Assembly: GCF_026015965.1 (NCBI RefSeq)
Contig: NZ_CP110383.1
Coordinates: 1 to 64,000, forward strand
DNA from: Selenomonas sputigena
GTDB taxonomy: Bacteria; Bacillota; Negativicutes; Selenomonadales; Selenomonadaceae
Direction of reading: 5' to 3'
DNA length: 64,000 bases
Position 1 is the stretch's first letter; the number at the start of each line of letters is the position of its first letter. A program made the position numbers and the translations under genes. Shown here one piece after another: positions 42,747 through 51,753 of this stretch. The notes below the pieces were generated by a model that did not search any database, had not been told where the DNA came from, and saw nothing but the letters and a program-made list of their open reading frames with translations.

Positions 42747-44459
42747 ATGAAAACAGCACGAACAAAAAAGACGTTCCTGTCGCTGCTTTCGCTCGGTCTG
42801 CTCATGTGCATGCCCTTTTCCGAGGGGCAGGTATTTGCCGCAGATGGAATGAAGGCAAATACGGTTCGCATGGAGCAGGGCGATTTCCTTGCGGGACCCG
42901 GCATTGCTGTGGCATCGACCGAGAGCGGTCTGGTGCAGGGCTATGTGCGCAAGGGCATCTACACCTATCACGGCGTTCCCTATGCCGAGGCAAAGGAGCG
43001 TTTCGTCCGCGCCGAGCGCGTAACGCCGTGGCAGGGGGTACGTCTCGCGTTTGACTACGGAGCGATTGCGCCGCAGGAAAAGGGCGGTTTTCTGAATACA
43101 ACATGGGAAGACCCCGCGCGTGAGTTCCCGATGGACAACAACTGCCAGAATCTCAACATCTGGACACCCAGCATCGCGGACGGCAAGAAACGCCCCGTCA
43201 TGGTCTGGCTGCACGGCGGTGGATTCTCCGCAGGTTCGTCTGCCGAGATTCCCGCCTATGACGGTGCCAATCTCAGCCGCGCGGGCGACGTTGTCGTTGT
43301 TTCTGTCAATCATCGTCTGAATGTGCTCGGTCATCTCGACCTCTCCGTCTATGGAGAGAAATACCGCAATGCAGACAATGTCGGTATCTATGACCTCGTT
43401 GACGCGCTGCGCTGGGTGCGGGACAACATCGCACAATTCGGCGGTGATCCTGCAAACGTCACGATCTTTGGTGAGTCGGGCGGCGGTGCAAAAGTACTCG
43501 CACTGATGACAACCCCATATGCAAAGGGGCTGTTCCACAAGGGCATCGTCGAAAGCGGTGCGGCTCCGACCATGGGACCGGTATTCATGCCAAAAGAAGC
43601 GGCAGCGCGTGTGACGGAGCTGACGCTGGAAAAACTCGGCATTACGGCAGAACGCATTGAGGAGATTCAGACCATTCCCTATGAGCATCTCACGACAGCA
43701 TCGAATGAGGCACTCAAACAAGCAGGGGAGGAATTCAAGGTTCCACAGGCACTCGGAACAGGCTATGGTATGAGCTGGGAGCCGGTGATTGACGGCGACT
43801 TCATGCCGACGAATCCTGTGACGGCAGACGGCTTTGCCGCCGCAGGGAAGGACATCCCACTGCTCATTGGTTCGAATCGGACGGAGTGGACGAACTTCCG
43901 TGACATCCTCGGGATGGAGAAAACGCAGTCCGACAATGTGAACACATGGAGCACAGAGGAAGTTGACCGCCGTCTGAGGGACGCATACGGTGATAAGGCG
44001 GAGAAAATCGCGGCGGCATTCCTGCGCGCCTATCCGCAGAAGAAACGTGCAGATGCACTCTACGTCGACACGATGATCCGCCTGCCGATCAAAGAGATCA
44101 TGGATCACGAGGCAATGCAGGGCGGCGCACCTGTCTACGCCTATCTCTTCGCGTGGGATTCGCCGATGATGGGCGGAGTCTATATGTCCTACCACACGGC
44201 AGAGATTCCCTTTGTATTTCACAACATTGACCGCGCGGAGAAAAGCATCGGCACAAGCGCGGAGGCAAAGAAACTCGAAGCGCAGATGAGCCGCGCTTGG
44301 ATTAATTTCGCCCGCACGGGAAAACCCGAAGCGCCCGGCATGCCGAATTGGGATGCCTATACACTGCAAGGAGGCGCAACCATGATGTTTGACGCTGATA
44401 CGAAGCTCGTACATCACCACGACGCAGAATTATTGAAACTGCTCGCACCTGCGCAATAA
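42747..44459 (+). CDS. exported type B carboxylesterase
   Basis: The protein is 570 aa with a signal peptide (about 1-32). Type B carboxylesterase signatures: NCQNLNIWTP, VMVWLHGGGFSAGS, nucleophile elbow FGESGGGAK (Ser about 251), and a late HTAEIPFVFHN with the catalytic His. Such enzymes hydrolyse diverse esters, para-nitrobenzyl esters among them. AAAAGGAG precedes ATG 42747. Third exported hydrolase in a row in this cluster. Confidence 0.92.
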   Translation: MKTARTKKTFLSLLSLGLLMCMPFSEGQVFAADGMKANTVRMEQGDFLAGPGIAVASTESGLVQGYVRKGIYTYHGVPYAEAKERFVRAERVTPWQGVRLAFDYGAIAPQEKGGFLNTTWEDPAREFPMDNNCQNLNIWTPSIADGKKRPVMVWLHGGGFSAGSSAEIPAYDGANLSRAGDVVVVSVNHRLNVLGHLDLSVYGEKYRNADNVGIYDLVDALRWVRDNIAQFGGDPANVTIFGESGGGAKVLALMTTPYAKGLFHKGIVESGAAPTMGPVFMPKEAAARVTELTLEKLGITAERIEEIQTIPYEHLTTASNEALKQAGEEFKVPQALGTGYGMSWEPVIDGDFMPTNPVTADGFAAAGKDIPLLIGSNRTEWTNFRDILGMEKTQSDNVNTWSTEEVDRRLRDAYGDKAEKIAAAFLRAYPQKKRADALYVDTMIRLPIKEIMDHEAMQGGAPVYAYLFAWDSPMMGGVYMSYHTAEIPFVFHNIDRAEKSIGTSAEAKKLEAQMSRAWINFARTGKPEAPGMPNWDAYTLQGGATMMFDADTKLVHHHDAELLKLLAPAQ

Positions 44460-44507
44460 ATTTGGCAAAGCAAACGTATGGGAATCGAATGAAATGGAGG
44501 TCATGAG

Positions 44508-45161
44508 ATGAGAACCTTATTGACGATCCTGATGGCGACGATGATGATGCTGCTGACAGCGTGTGACGGAGGCAATGCGCAAACGGGCGCAGATACTTCT
44601 GCACAGAAAGAACCACAGACGACATCATCTGCACGAAGCGATCAGCGCGTCCTTGTCGCATACTTCTCTCGCGCCGACGAAAACACAGGCGGTGTCGGCT
44701 ACATCGAGAAGGGAAACACAAAGATTCTTGCAGAGATGATCGCCGAACGCACGCACGGTGACATCTTTGAAATCAAGACCGTCAAGCCGTATCCGAAGGA
44801 ATACCGTCCCGCAACGGAAGCCGCCAAGCAAGAAAAGGAAGAACACGCCCGTCCTGAAATCGTCGACGAACTGCCAGATCTCAGCAAGTACGATGTCGTC
44901 TTCCTCGGTTATCCGATTTGGTGGAGCGACATGCCGATGCCTGTCTACACCTTCCTCGATCGGGAGAATTTCGCGGGCAAGATCATCCTGCCGTTCTGCA
45001 CACATGAAGGGAGCGGGCTCTCTGATACGCAGCGGTCGATTGCGGACGTGACAAAGGCGGATGTCAGGGAGGGCTTTGCGCTCCAGGGACATATCGCGCA
45101 GAAGTCGCCCGAGGAGGCGCGGACGGCACTCTATGAATGGATGTCGAAACAAGGATATTAA
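44508..45161 (+). CDS. flavodoxin-domain lipoprotein
   Basis: The protein is 217 aa with a lipoprotein signal (LLTAC, Cys19), then a Ser/Thr/Gln-rich linker and a flavodoxin-like domain: VLVAYFSRADENTGGVG, the FMN loop VFLGYPIWWSDMP and LPFCTHEGSG. Lipid-anchored flavodoxins on the outer face of the membrane could pass electrons to exported substrates. AATGGAGG precedes the start. It is followed 12 bp later by an aldo/keto reductase. Confidence 0.9.
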   Translation: MRTLLTILMATMMMLLTACDGGNAQTGADTSAQKEPQTTSSARSDQRVLVAYFSRADENTGGVGYIEKGNTKILAEMIAERTHGDIFEIKTVKPYPKEYRPATEAAKQEKEEHARPEIVDELPDLSKYDVVFLGYPIWWSDMPMPVYTFLDRENFAGKIILPFCTHEGSGLSDTQRSIADVTKADVREGFALQGHIAQKSPEEARTALYEWMSKQGY

Positions 45162-45173
45162 GGAGGATTTCAA

Positions 45174-46031
45174 ATGGCAGTGGAAAATGTAAAACTCAAT
45201 AATGGTGTAATGATGCCGCTTGAGGGCTTCGGCGTGTTCCAGATTCCCGACCTTGCAGAGTGTGAGCGCGTGACCATCGAGGCGATTCGGCAGGGCTACC
45301 GCCTGATCGACACGGCGGCAGCATATCAGAACGAGGAGGCGGTGGGTGCGGCGATTGCAAAGTCGGGTGTGCCGCGTGAGGAACTGTTCATCACAACGAA
45401 GCTCTGGGTGCAGGATATCTCCTATGAGGCGGCGGGTACGGCGTTTGAGCGTTCCCTGCAAAAACTCGGGTTGGACTATCTCGATCTCTACCTCATTCAT
45501 CAGCCGATGGGGGATTTCTTCGGCGCGTGGCGGCGGCTCGAGGAGCTGCACCGCGCGGGGAAGATTCGGGCGATCGGCGTGTCGAACTTCTATCCTGCCG
45601 TGCTTGCGAACTTCTGTGAGACGGTGGAGATAAAGCCAATGGTGAATCAGGTGGAGCTGCATCCGTTCTTTCAGCAGGAGGCGGCACTCGCGACGATGAA
45701 GGAGTACGGTGTCGTGCCGCAGGCATGGGGACCGCTCGCCGAGGGCAAACACGGCATCTTTACGCATCCCGTACTGACGAAGATCGGGGAGAAGTACGGA
45801 AAGACGGCGGCGCAGGTGGCACTCCGCTGGAATACGCAGCGTGGCGTGTCGATCCTGCCGAAGTCCGTGCGTGCTGAGCGCATCGCGGTAAATCTCGATA
45901 TCTGGGACTTTGCGCTGAACGAGGCGGAGATGGCAGAGATCGCAAAGCTCGACCTCGGGCACAGCGAGATCGTCAACCACGACGACCCTGCGTTTGTGAA
46001 ATGGCTGCACGAGCGCAGGATTCACGATTGA
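45174..46031 (+). CDS. aldo/keto reductase
   Basis: The protein is 285 aa with a complete AKR catalytic set: GYRLIDTAAAYQNEEAVG (Asp and Tyr), FITTKLWVQ (Lys), LDLYLIHQPMGD (His), and the NADPH-binding SILPKSVRAERI near the C terminus. It resembles 2,5-diketo-D-gluconate reductase-like enzymes that reduce aldehydes and ketones. AAGGAGG precedes ATG 45174. MerR/AdhR-type regulators often control such genes. Confidence 0.93.
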   Translation: MAVENVKLNNGVMMPLEGFGVFQIPDLAECERVTIEAIRQGYRLIDTAAAYQNEEAVGAAIAKSGVPREELFITTKLWVQDISYEAAGTAFERSLQKLGLDYLDLYLIHQPMGDFFGAWRRLEELHRAGKIRAIGVSNFYPAVLANFCETVEIKPMVNQVELHPFFQQEAALATMKEYGVVPQAWGPLAEGKHGIFTHPVLTKIGEKYGKTAAQVALRWNTQRGVSILPKSVRAERIAVNLDIWDFALNEAEMAEIAKLDLGHSEIVNHDDPAFVKWLHERRIHD

Positions 46032-46050
46032 GGCATAGCGAAGAATAGAA

Positions 46051-47064
46051 ATGAGGGAACGTAGTGGTGACGGTATGCGGCTTTTCGTCTGCGGCATCAT
46101 CGCAGCAGCGGCGGCTATGCTGTGCTTCGGTAGCTGTTTATCCTTTGCGCGGGAGGCAGAAAACATACAGACCGGCACCGATGCAGAGGAGGAGATGAGC
46201 GTGTTTTCAGCAGAGTCCCGCGTGGAGGATGTGGCAAGGGCACTCCTGTTTGCACCGTACGGTCGGCTGCTCTTTCCCGTACAGAGCGGGTACATGGATG
46301 GCGATACGCTCGGCAGTCTGCGCCTGACATGGTATTCTCACATCTCGCCTGCGCGAACCGTGGCAGTTGTGAATCGGCTTGCGGCAGACGCAGCGGCGGG
46401 GCATCGGATTTTCTATCCGATCTACACAGAGGAGGAGATGCGGCGCGACCCCGCGAAGCGTGATACAGGGCTGTTTTTCTTTCGTGGGCGAACGGGAGCG
46501 CCTGTCGCCGTCGTGAGTGCGGGCGGCGGATTTGCCTATGTGGGGGCGATGCAGGACAGTTTTCCACATGCGCTCGTCCTCTCTGAGCGCGGAGTGAACG
46601 CCTTTGCACTGATCTATCGACCGCGTGCGCAGACGGCGTGCGAAGATCTTTCACGCGCGGTTGCCTTTCTCCACGAACATGCGGCAGAACTGGGCGTTGA
46701 CATGCGTGGTTACTCCATCTGGGGCGGCTCGGCGGGAGCGCGTATGGCAGCGTGGGTCGGTTCGCATGGAACGGAGGCGTTTGGACAGCGTTCATATCCG
46801 CGTCCTGCCGCCGTCATTATGCAGTATACGGACTTGTCGGAGGTCTATGGTACAGAGCCGCCGACATACAGCTGTGTCGGGACGGCCGATGGCATTGCCT
46901 CATGGCAGACGATGCAGCGGCGTACACAGGCGATCCGCAGAAACGGACAGGCGGCAGAGATCGAAGTGTTTAAAGGTCTGCCGCATGGCTTCGGGCTTGG
47001 TGAGGGCACTGCTGCCGAAGGATGGCTGAACCGTGCCGCAGATTTTTGGATAGCACAAAGATAA
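46051..47064 (+). CDS. exported alpha/beta hydrolase 3
   Basis: The protein is 337 aa. The N-terminal hydrophobic stretch (about residues 10-30, ending FGSC) is a signal peptide and possibly a lipobox. VAVVSAGGGFAYVG is the oxyanion region, IWGGSAGARMAAW the nucleophile elbow, PHGFGLGEGT holds the catalytic His. It belongs to the BD-FAE/esterase-like group. ATG 46051 or 46075 may be the start, and the second gives a more standard signal peptide. Confidence 0.82.
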   Translation: MRERSGDGMRLFVCGIIAAAAAMLCFGSCLSFAREAENIQTGTDAEEEMSVFSAESRVEDVARALLFAPYGRLLFPVQSGYMDGDTLGSLRLTWYSHISPARTVAVVNRLAADAAAGHRIFYPIYTEEEMRRDPAKRDTGLFFFRGRTGAPVAVVSAGGGFAYVGAMQDSFPHALVLSERGVNAFALIYRPRAQTACEDLSRAVAFLHEHAAELGVDMRGYSIWGGSAGARMAAWVGSHGTEAFGQRSYPRPAAVIMQYTDLSEVYGTEPPTYSCVGTADGIASWQTMQRRTQAIRRNGQAAEIEVFKGLPHGFGLGEGTAAEGWLNRAADFWIAQR

Positions 47065-47081
47065 AATGAGGAGGCAACGGT

Positions 47082-47531
47082 ATGAATATACTGTTTATCA
47101 ACGGCAGTCCGAACAGAGACGGAAATACGGCAGCTCTTGCAGCGAGGTTTCTGCAAGGGCACACCTATGAGACGCTGAATCTTACGGACTATCGGATCAA
47201 TGTTTATGGACAGGAGCTGCCAGGCGATCAATTCTCTGAGGTGCTTGAAAAAGTGCGGGCGGCGGATTTTATCGTCATCGGTTCGCCGCTTTATTGGCAC
47301 AATATCTGTGGCGCTGTGCGCAATCTGCTGGATCGATTCTACGGTCCTGTCGAGGCGGGGAGTCTTCACGGGCAGATTGCCTTCCTTTTCCAAGGTGCAG
47401 CACCTGAGAAGTGGATGCTGGAGGCAGGCGAATATACAATGCGCCGTTTTGCTGATCTCTATGGATTGACGTATCTCGGCATGGTGACATCGGTACGCGA
47501 GGCAGACGTGCTTGCGGCGAAGATTGGCTAA
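47082..47531 (+). CDS. NADPH-dependent FMN reductase/flavodoxin-fold protein
   Basis: The protein is 149 aa with FINGSPNRDGNT (phosphate loop for FMN) at the N terminus and DFIVIGSPLYWHNICGAVRNLLDRF, the conserved second loop of NAD(P)H-dependent oxidoreductases. It is cytoplasmic and may supply reduced flavin. It is the last gene of the MerR-linked cluster, and a terminator follows at 47547. Confidence 0.88.
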   Translation: MNILFINGSPNRDGNTAALAARFLQGHTYETLNLTDYRINVYGQELPGDQFSEVLEKVRAADFIVIGSPLYWHNICGAVRNLLDRFYGPVEAGSLHGQIAFLFQGAAPEKWMLEAGEYTMRRFADLYGLTYLGMVTSVREADVLAAKIG

Positions 47532-47546
47532 GAATATTTTAGAATC

Positions 47547-47587
47547 AAGAACCTCGGACTGAGAATAGGCAGTCCGAGGTTCTTGTG
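47547..47587 (+). terminator. terminator of the hydrolase/redox cluster
   Basis: A perfect 14-bp stem (47547-47560 with 47571-47584) followed by a few T. Confidence 0.8.
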
Positions 47588-47993
47588 TATGAGAATTCTT
47601 TAATCAAGAATACGAGTGTGAAGTTCAAGTCTGTGGGTGCAATGGTCAATGTTGTACCCGTTGATGTGCAAAATTGCCAGATCGACGTTCAGAGTTGTCC
47701 GATATCTGGGTTTCATTGACCAATTTTTAGATTTCCGTGTCCAGTTTTTCTGGCTAGGGTGTGCAAATGCACCCCCTTTCACTATGCCGCGAAGCCTTGA
47801 TTTATGCGGCTTCACGGCGTATACTCTCTTAACGATAGTCAGGGGGGTGCAAGGGGGTGCATCGTTAATCGGGTATAGGGGGTGCATCGTTAGATTGTAT
47901 CAAAGTTAGGGATAAGACGGACATGTTATTTCAACTTTGCTGCAAGGAGCGCACAATATCTGCAAGGATGACGTTTGTGCATGTGGACATGAG
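47588..47993. other. degenerate AT-richer region with short repeats
   Basis: No gene is supported. AGGGGGTGCATCGTTA occurs twice (around 47853 and 47876), and GTGTCCAGTTTT (47731-47742) is the exact inverse of AAAACTGGACAC at 37390-37401. The stretch looks like mobile-element debris. Confidence 0.5.
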
Positions 47994-48327
47994 CGGTGGT
48001 TCGCTTCTTCCTGCAGGCTCTGGACGAGTCGGCGGCGGATGCCGTTGAGGCGATCGATCGCTTGACGGAGCTGCATGAAAAAACGCGGCTTTCGTAGACA
48101 CGTTGGGAAGGGTGAAAAAATGCCTCGCGCGTCTTTCGCTATATCGAAGCGAATCCGATCGCCGATATACGAAAGATGGCAGAGGCATGGGGGATGTCCT
48201 TCAATACGGCCACGGCGGTAATCCAGCGGCTGGCGAATGCGAAATCTTGGTAGAAACAAGCGAGAAGAGAAGAAGACGCATCTTTGCCTATGAAGCTTAT
48301 TTGGACATATTGAGGAAGGGAACGTGA
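47994..48327 (+). pseudogene. Fic family protein, C-terminal remnant
   Basis: One frame reads VVRFFLQALDESAADAVEAI to a stop at 48095, the usual segment after the Fic core. A second frame reads FRYIEANPIADIRKMAEAWG and a third ILVETSEKRRRRIFAYEAYL, matching the C-terminal winged helix of Fic proteins. Two frame changes and the missing catalytic HPFxxGNGR core show that the gene is dead. Confidence 0.75.
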
Positions 48328-48372
48328 AAAAACGGCAAGTTGCAACGCATAGATGGTCTGATAAGCTGCCTT

Positions 48373-48849
48373 TCACCGTAAGAAATTGCGCCAGATCGTA
48401 AAAGCTGCGAAGACGATGAGGAGGAAGAAAACGAAGGGACGAGGCGGCTCTTTTCTTTTGCCTTGCAGAATCCAATGGAGATCGTCGCGCAGGAGAAAGA
48501 TGCACAGAAGCGGGCCTAGAATGAATATGGCTTCATTCGCATGGAAGGCGGCAGCGAGGTCGCCTTCGGAGAGCGAGAGCATCAAACGGGTGATGCCGCA
48601 GCCGGGGCAATCGAGTCCTGTCATGGCGTGGAAGGGGCATGGCAGACTGAGTCCCGTCGTGCGGCAGAAGATGAGATAGGCGACGCCGACGGCGAGGAGT
48701 AGGGCGTAGCGCTGGAAAATGACCTTGGCGCGTGTTCGCTGCTCGGCAGCAAGCCATCTTGCTGCCCCTTCTGCATTGCCTGTGATGGTTTTTGCGGCAA
48801 AAAGAAACCGCCCGAAAGCGGACGGCTTCTCTCTTTTCGTATCGTTCAT
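48373..48849 (-). CDS. DUF2752 membrane protein
   Basis: The protein is 158 aa with three hydrophobic helices and the DUF2752 core CPFHAMTGLDCPGCGITRL, a Cys-rich motif at the membrane surface. The function of the family is unknown. It is the last gene of a three-gene minus-strand operon with two DUF4234 proteins, 3 bp after the second. Confidence 0.85.
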   Translation of the reverse strand: MNDTKREKPSAFGRFLFAAKTITGNAEGAARWLAAEQRTRAKVIFQRYALLLAVGVAYLIFCRTTGLSLPCPFHAMTGLDCPGCGITRLMLSLSEGDLAAAFHANEAIFILGPLLCIFLLRDDLHWILQGKRKEPPRPFVFFLLIVFAAFTIWRNFLR

Positions 48850-48852
48850 GAT

Positions 48853-49224
48853 TTAGAAGGCCTGCGATGCGCCGCCATCGTGGTCGATGATGTCGTTGAG
48901 CGCACTCTGCATCAAGGCGTAACTGATGATGCCGAAGCCGAAGAGGGCGAGGACGAGATAGATGATGGGGAGGTTCGTGTCTGCCGTCATGCCGCGTTTC
49001 TGCTTCGCCATGACGATGGTCTCGCCCATCTTGTAGAGCCAGTAGAAGCTGTAGATGCCGCAGGTGAGGAAGGAGAAGAGGATGACCATGCCGCCTGAAG
49101 CGGTCGTACGTTCGCCCGCTGCTGCGTGCGCATCTTCGGTGAGCGTATAGACCCAATAGAGGGCGTAGAGACCGACGGTAATGAAGGAAAGAACGATGGC
49201 AAGGGGAATGCTTCTTTTTGTCAT
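48853..49224 (-). CDS. DUF4234 membrane protein (single domain)
   Basis: The protein is 123 aa with three helices and the repeated DUF4234 pattern (SFITVGLYALYWVYTLTEDAH and FLTCGIYSFYWLYKMGE). GGAAGATTCC upstream is a modest ribosome site. It sits between a longer DUF4234 protein and DUF2752. The family often accompanies TM2/DUF2752 proteins and has no assigned function. Confidence 0.85.
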   Translation of the reverse strand: MTKRSIPLAIVLSFITVGLYALYWVYTLTEDAHAAAGERTTASGGMVILFSFLTCGIYSFYWLYKMGETIVMAKQKRGMTADTNLPIIYLVLALFGFGIISYALMQSALNDIIDHDGGASQAF

Positions 49225-49278
49225 GAGGAATCTTCCTTTCTGGTTGAACAGGATAAAAACGGTGGCTCTTGGCGAGCG

Positions 49279-49965
49279 CTAGGCGTGCGGCTTTTGCAGA
49301 GATACGCGCGGTGCATCTGCCGAAAAGATGGGTTCGGACGGTGCGCCGCAGTTCTTTTGCTGCAGAAAGTCGTTGAGAGAGGCTTGCAGGAATGCCATGG
49401 TGAAATTGTAGGTGCGCAGAATCGCCATGAGCAGGTAGACGAGCGTCGGACTGTCGTCCTTGCGCTTGTAGACTGCCCAGAGGACGATGCCGGAAAGGAT
49501 GGCCTGAACGATGGCGGTGACGAGAAGCCCGATGATGAACGCCAGGATGACAATGCCGATGGCCATGGCGTCCTCGGCAGAATCGTGATGCATCGGGGCG
49601 GCTTCCGTAGCGGCGCTGAGAATGAATTGGAAGGTGTATTCGAGCATCGTGAAGACGATGTAGATGACTGTCATGATAATGGTGACGATCGTATACGTCT
49701 TGTTGCTCACGGAGTCGGGAGGCAGGCCGTTTTCGCGGCGCAGTTCGACGAGTTCGCCGCCGATCTTGTAGAGCCAGTAGTAGAAGTAAAGAGAGCAGGT
49801 GAGGATCGTATAGAGTACGGCCGTGCCGCCATCCACCGTGCGCGGCTTGCCCGAGAGGGCGTGGATCTCGTTCGTCAGCTTGTACATCCAGTAAAGTCCG
49901 TAGATGCCGCAGGTAATGACGGTCAGGACGATGGAGAGCGCGATGTCGCGCTTCTGTATCTGCAT
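49279..49965 (-). CDS. DUF4234 membrane protein (long form)
   Basis: The protein is 228 aa with the same two motif copies (VITCGIYGLYWMYKLTNEIH and ILTCSLYFYYWLYKIGGEL) plus extra helices in the second half. It leads the operon. AGGAGGTTTTC lies just upstream of ATG 49965. It looks like a paralogue of the 123-aa neighbour, with a ~100-residue extension. Confidence 0.85.
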   Translation of the reverse strand: MQIQKRDIALSIVLTVITCGIYGLYWMYKLTNEIHALSGKPRTVDGGTAVLYTILTCSLYFYYWLYKIGGELVELRRENGLPPDSVSNKTYTIVTIIMTVIYIVFTMLEYTFQFILSAATEAAPMHHDSAEDAMAIGIVILAFIIGLLVTAIVQAILSGIVLWAVYKRKDDSPTLVYLLMAILRTYNFTMAFLQASLNDFLQQKNCGAPSEPIFSADAPRVSLQKPHA

Positions 49966-50018
49966 GAAAACCTCCTTATCAAATATTAGAGTTCTTTCAA
50001 AATGGCTCTTTTACGAGA

Positions 50019-50052
50019 GAAGCTCCATGGGGCGCCTGCCTCATGGAGCTTC
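50019..50052. terminator. hairpin at end of Asp23 gene
   Basis: GAAGCTCCATG (50019-50029) pairs with CATGGAGCTTC (50042-50052). T-run is weak on the minus strand. Confidence 0.5.
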
Positions 50053-50056
50053 TTCT

Positions 50057-50461
50057 TCAGCGCACGCGTGCGGCAGGCTCTTCCTTCTCCTCTTCGGGGA
50101 AGACGACGCCCTGCACCTGTACGTTCGTTTCGACGACCTTGAGGCCGGTCATGGACTCGATGGCGCGACGCACGTTCTTCTGCACGTCGGTTGCGACGTG
50201 GCGGATGTCGACGCCGTAGGTCACGACGATGGAGAGATCGACAGCGGCTTCCTGCTCGCCGACTTCGACCTTGACGCCCTTCGAGAAATTCCTGCGGCCA
50301 AGCATCTCGGCGATGCCGCCGATGAGACCGCCGCTCATTCCTGCGACGCCGTCGACGTCCATCGCCGCGAGTCCTGCGATGACGCTGACGACCTCATCGG
50401 CGACGCGGATCGAGCCGAGTCCTTCGTTGCTCGTCATGAGCGGAGCTGTATCTTCTGCCAT
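50057..50461 (-). CDS. Asp23/Gls24 family envelope stress protein
   Basis: The protein is 134 aa: GSIRVADEVVSVIAGLAAMDVDGVAGM, then VDLSIVVTYGVDIRHVATDVQ and an amphipathic helix, the whole Asp23 domain. Members sit at the membrane and respond to envelope stress. GCAAGGAGG precedes the start. It is a single gene. Confidence 0.93.
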   Translation of the reverse strand: MAEDTAPLMTSNEGLGSIRVADEVVSVIAGLAAMDVDGVAGMSGGLIGGIAEMLGRRNFSKGVKVEVGEQEAAVDLSIVVTYGVDIRHVATDVQKNVRRAIESMTGLKVVETNVQVQGVVFPEEEKEEPAARVR

Positions 50462-50565
50462 GGAAAAAACCTCCTTGCTGCTGCTAAAACAACTTCTTCA
50501 ATATCTCTGCCATTCCAGTATAACAGAAAATCGCATGGGTGGCAACGACATCGGTTTGCAAAGCG

Positions 50566-51753
50566 TCAGAGCGAGGCGGCAGCTCTTTGGGCGATTCGTT
50601 GAAAGAGCGCGATCGTCTCTTGGCGGTCGCGGCAGTTCTCGTCCATGACGACGAGAATCAGGTCGCCCGCGTCGCTCCACGCGATGCCGCCGTCGGCGTA
50701 GACGCCTGTGATTTCGCCCGTCTTGTTCGCGACGAGGAAGGCGGGGAGCGCCGACGGCAGACAGTCCTTGTCCTTCTGGCGCGAGAGGATCTGCAGCATC
50801 TTTTTGTCGTGCTCGTAGTCGACACATTCGCCGCGGTAGATGAGCGAAAGGAGCGTGCCGATGTCCTTGACGCTGGAGAGGTTCGGCCGGCCTTGGTTGG
50901 AGAGCATCATCTTGTGCTGCAGGCGCGTGTCTGCGTAGCCTTTCTGGCGGATGTAGCCGTCGATGTTCTCAATGCCGAGGCGGTCGATAAGGATGTTCGT
51001 CGCAGTATTGTCACTGTCCGTGATCATGCGCTCTAAGAGCTGCTCGATCGTGAGCTGCTTGCCCCTGTCGTACCAGTTGAGCTGTCCCGCGCCGCCGACG
51101 ATGTTCGCCTCGGTGATGGAGAGCGGTTCGGCAAGGGAGAGCGTTCCGTCTTTCGCTTGCTGCATGGCGTAGGCGAGAATGAAGAGCTTGATCATGCTCG
51201 CAGGCTGCATGGCATGCGACTGGTAGAGAAGCGGCTCTTTTTCTTTGCGCGGACGCAGCAGGAAGACGGAGCAGTCGGGAGATTTTTGGGCGAGGATGGC
51301 GGAGAAGTCGGCACGCAGCGCTTCTTGATCGCTGCTGCGTTCGGCGAGCTTCGGTACAGGCGGTACGCTCTTAGCTGCTGCAGCCGAAGAATTCTGCTGT
51401 ACGCTGCGTTCCGCCGCCTCTGCCTCGCCGCCCCTTTGCTTGGCGCGCACGGCGCTCGTAAGGCTCTGCCAATGCTCTTGCAGTTCTTTTTGCGCGGCGT
51501 CGCTGCCATCGAGAAGAGCGACGAGGAACGGCGAGGGCTTGTCCGGGTTCTGCTTCTGCCACATGTATTCGGCGACGCCGAGGCAGAGGGCAGTTTGCAC
51601 GAGGATGAGCAAGGTGGTGCAGAGCATCGCTTTTTTCAGCCACGGGGAGGATTTCTTCGGCGTCTTTTCATCCGCGTGGAGACGATCGAGCTTCCTTTGC
51701 AGTTCTGCACGTTCGCCGGCTTTTCCCGATTTTTGCGTGCGCTTCTTTACCAC
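50566..51753 (-). CDS. membrane-anchored class A beta-lactamase-fold serine hydrolase
   Basis: The protein is 395 aa. Cytoplasmic basic N terminus, one membrane helix (about residues 41-63), a disordered linker, then a beta-lactamase-like domain with SxxK (PASMIKLF), SDN (ITDSDNTATN) and KTG (NKTGEITG). The omega-loop region reads GRPNLSS, without an obvious Glu166, so efficient beta-lactam hydrolysis is doubtful. It could be a penicillin-binding or D,D-peptidase-like protein. It overlaps the deacetylase gene upstream by 7 bp. Confidence 0.85.
   Translation of the reverse strand: MVKKRTQKSGKAGERAELQRKLDRLHADEKTPKKSSPWLKKAMLCTTLLILVQTALCLGVAEYMWQKQNPDKPSPFLVALLDGSDAAQKELQEHWQSLTSAVRAKQRGGEAEAAERSVQQNSSAAAAKSVPPVPKLAERSSDQEALRADFSAILAQKSPDCSVFLLRPRKEKEPLLYQSHAMQPASMIKLFILAYAMQQAKDGTLSLAEPLSITEANIVGGAGQLNWYDRGKQLTIEQLLERMITDSDNTATNILIDRLGIENIDGYIRQKGYADTRLQHKMMLSNQGRPNLSSVKDIGTLLSLIYRGECVDYEHDKKMLQILSRQKDKDCLPSALPAFLVANKTGEITGVYADGGIAWSDAGDLILVVMDENCRDRQETIALFQRIAQRAAASL

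Noticed and set aside
47600-47887. 95-aa minus-strand frame in the debris zone
   Set aside because: No domain, no ribosome site, and it is made of the short repeats. Possibly a fragment of an element, not supported as a gene.
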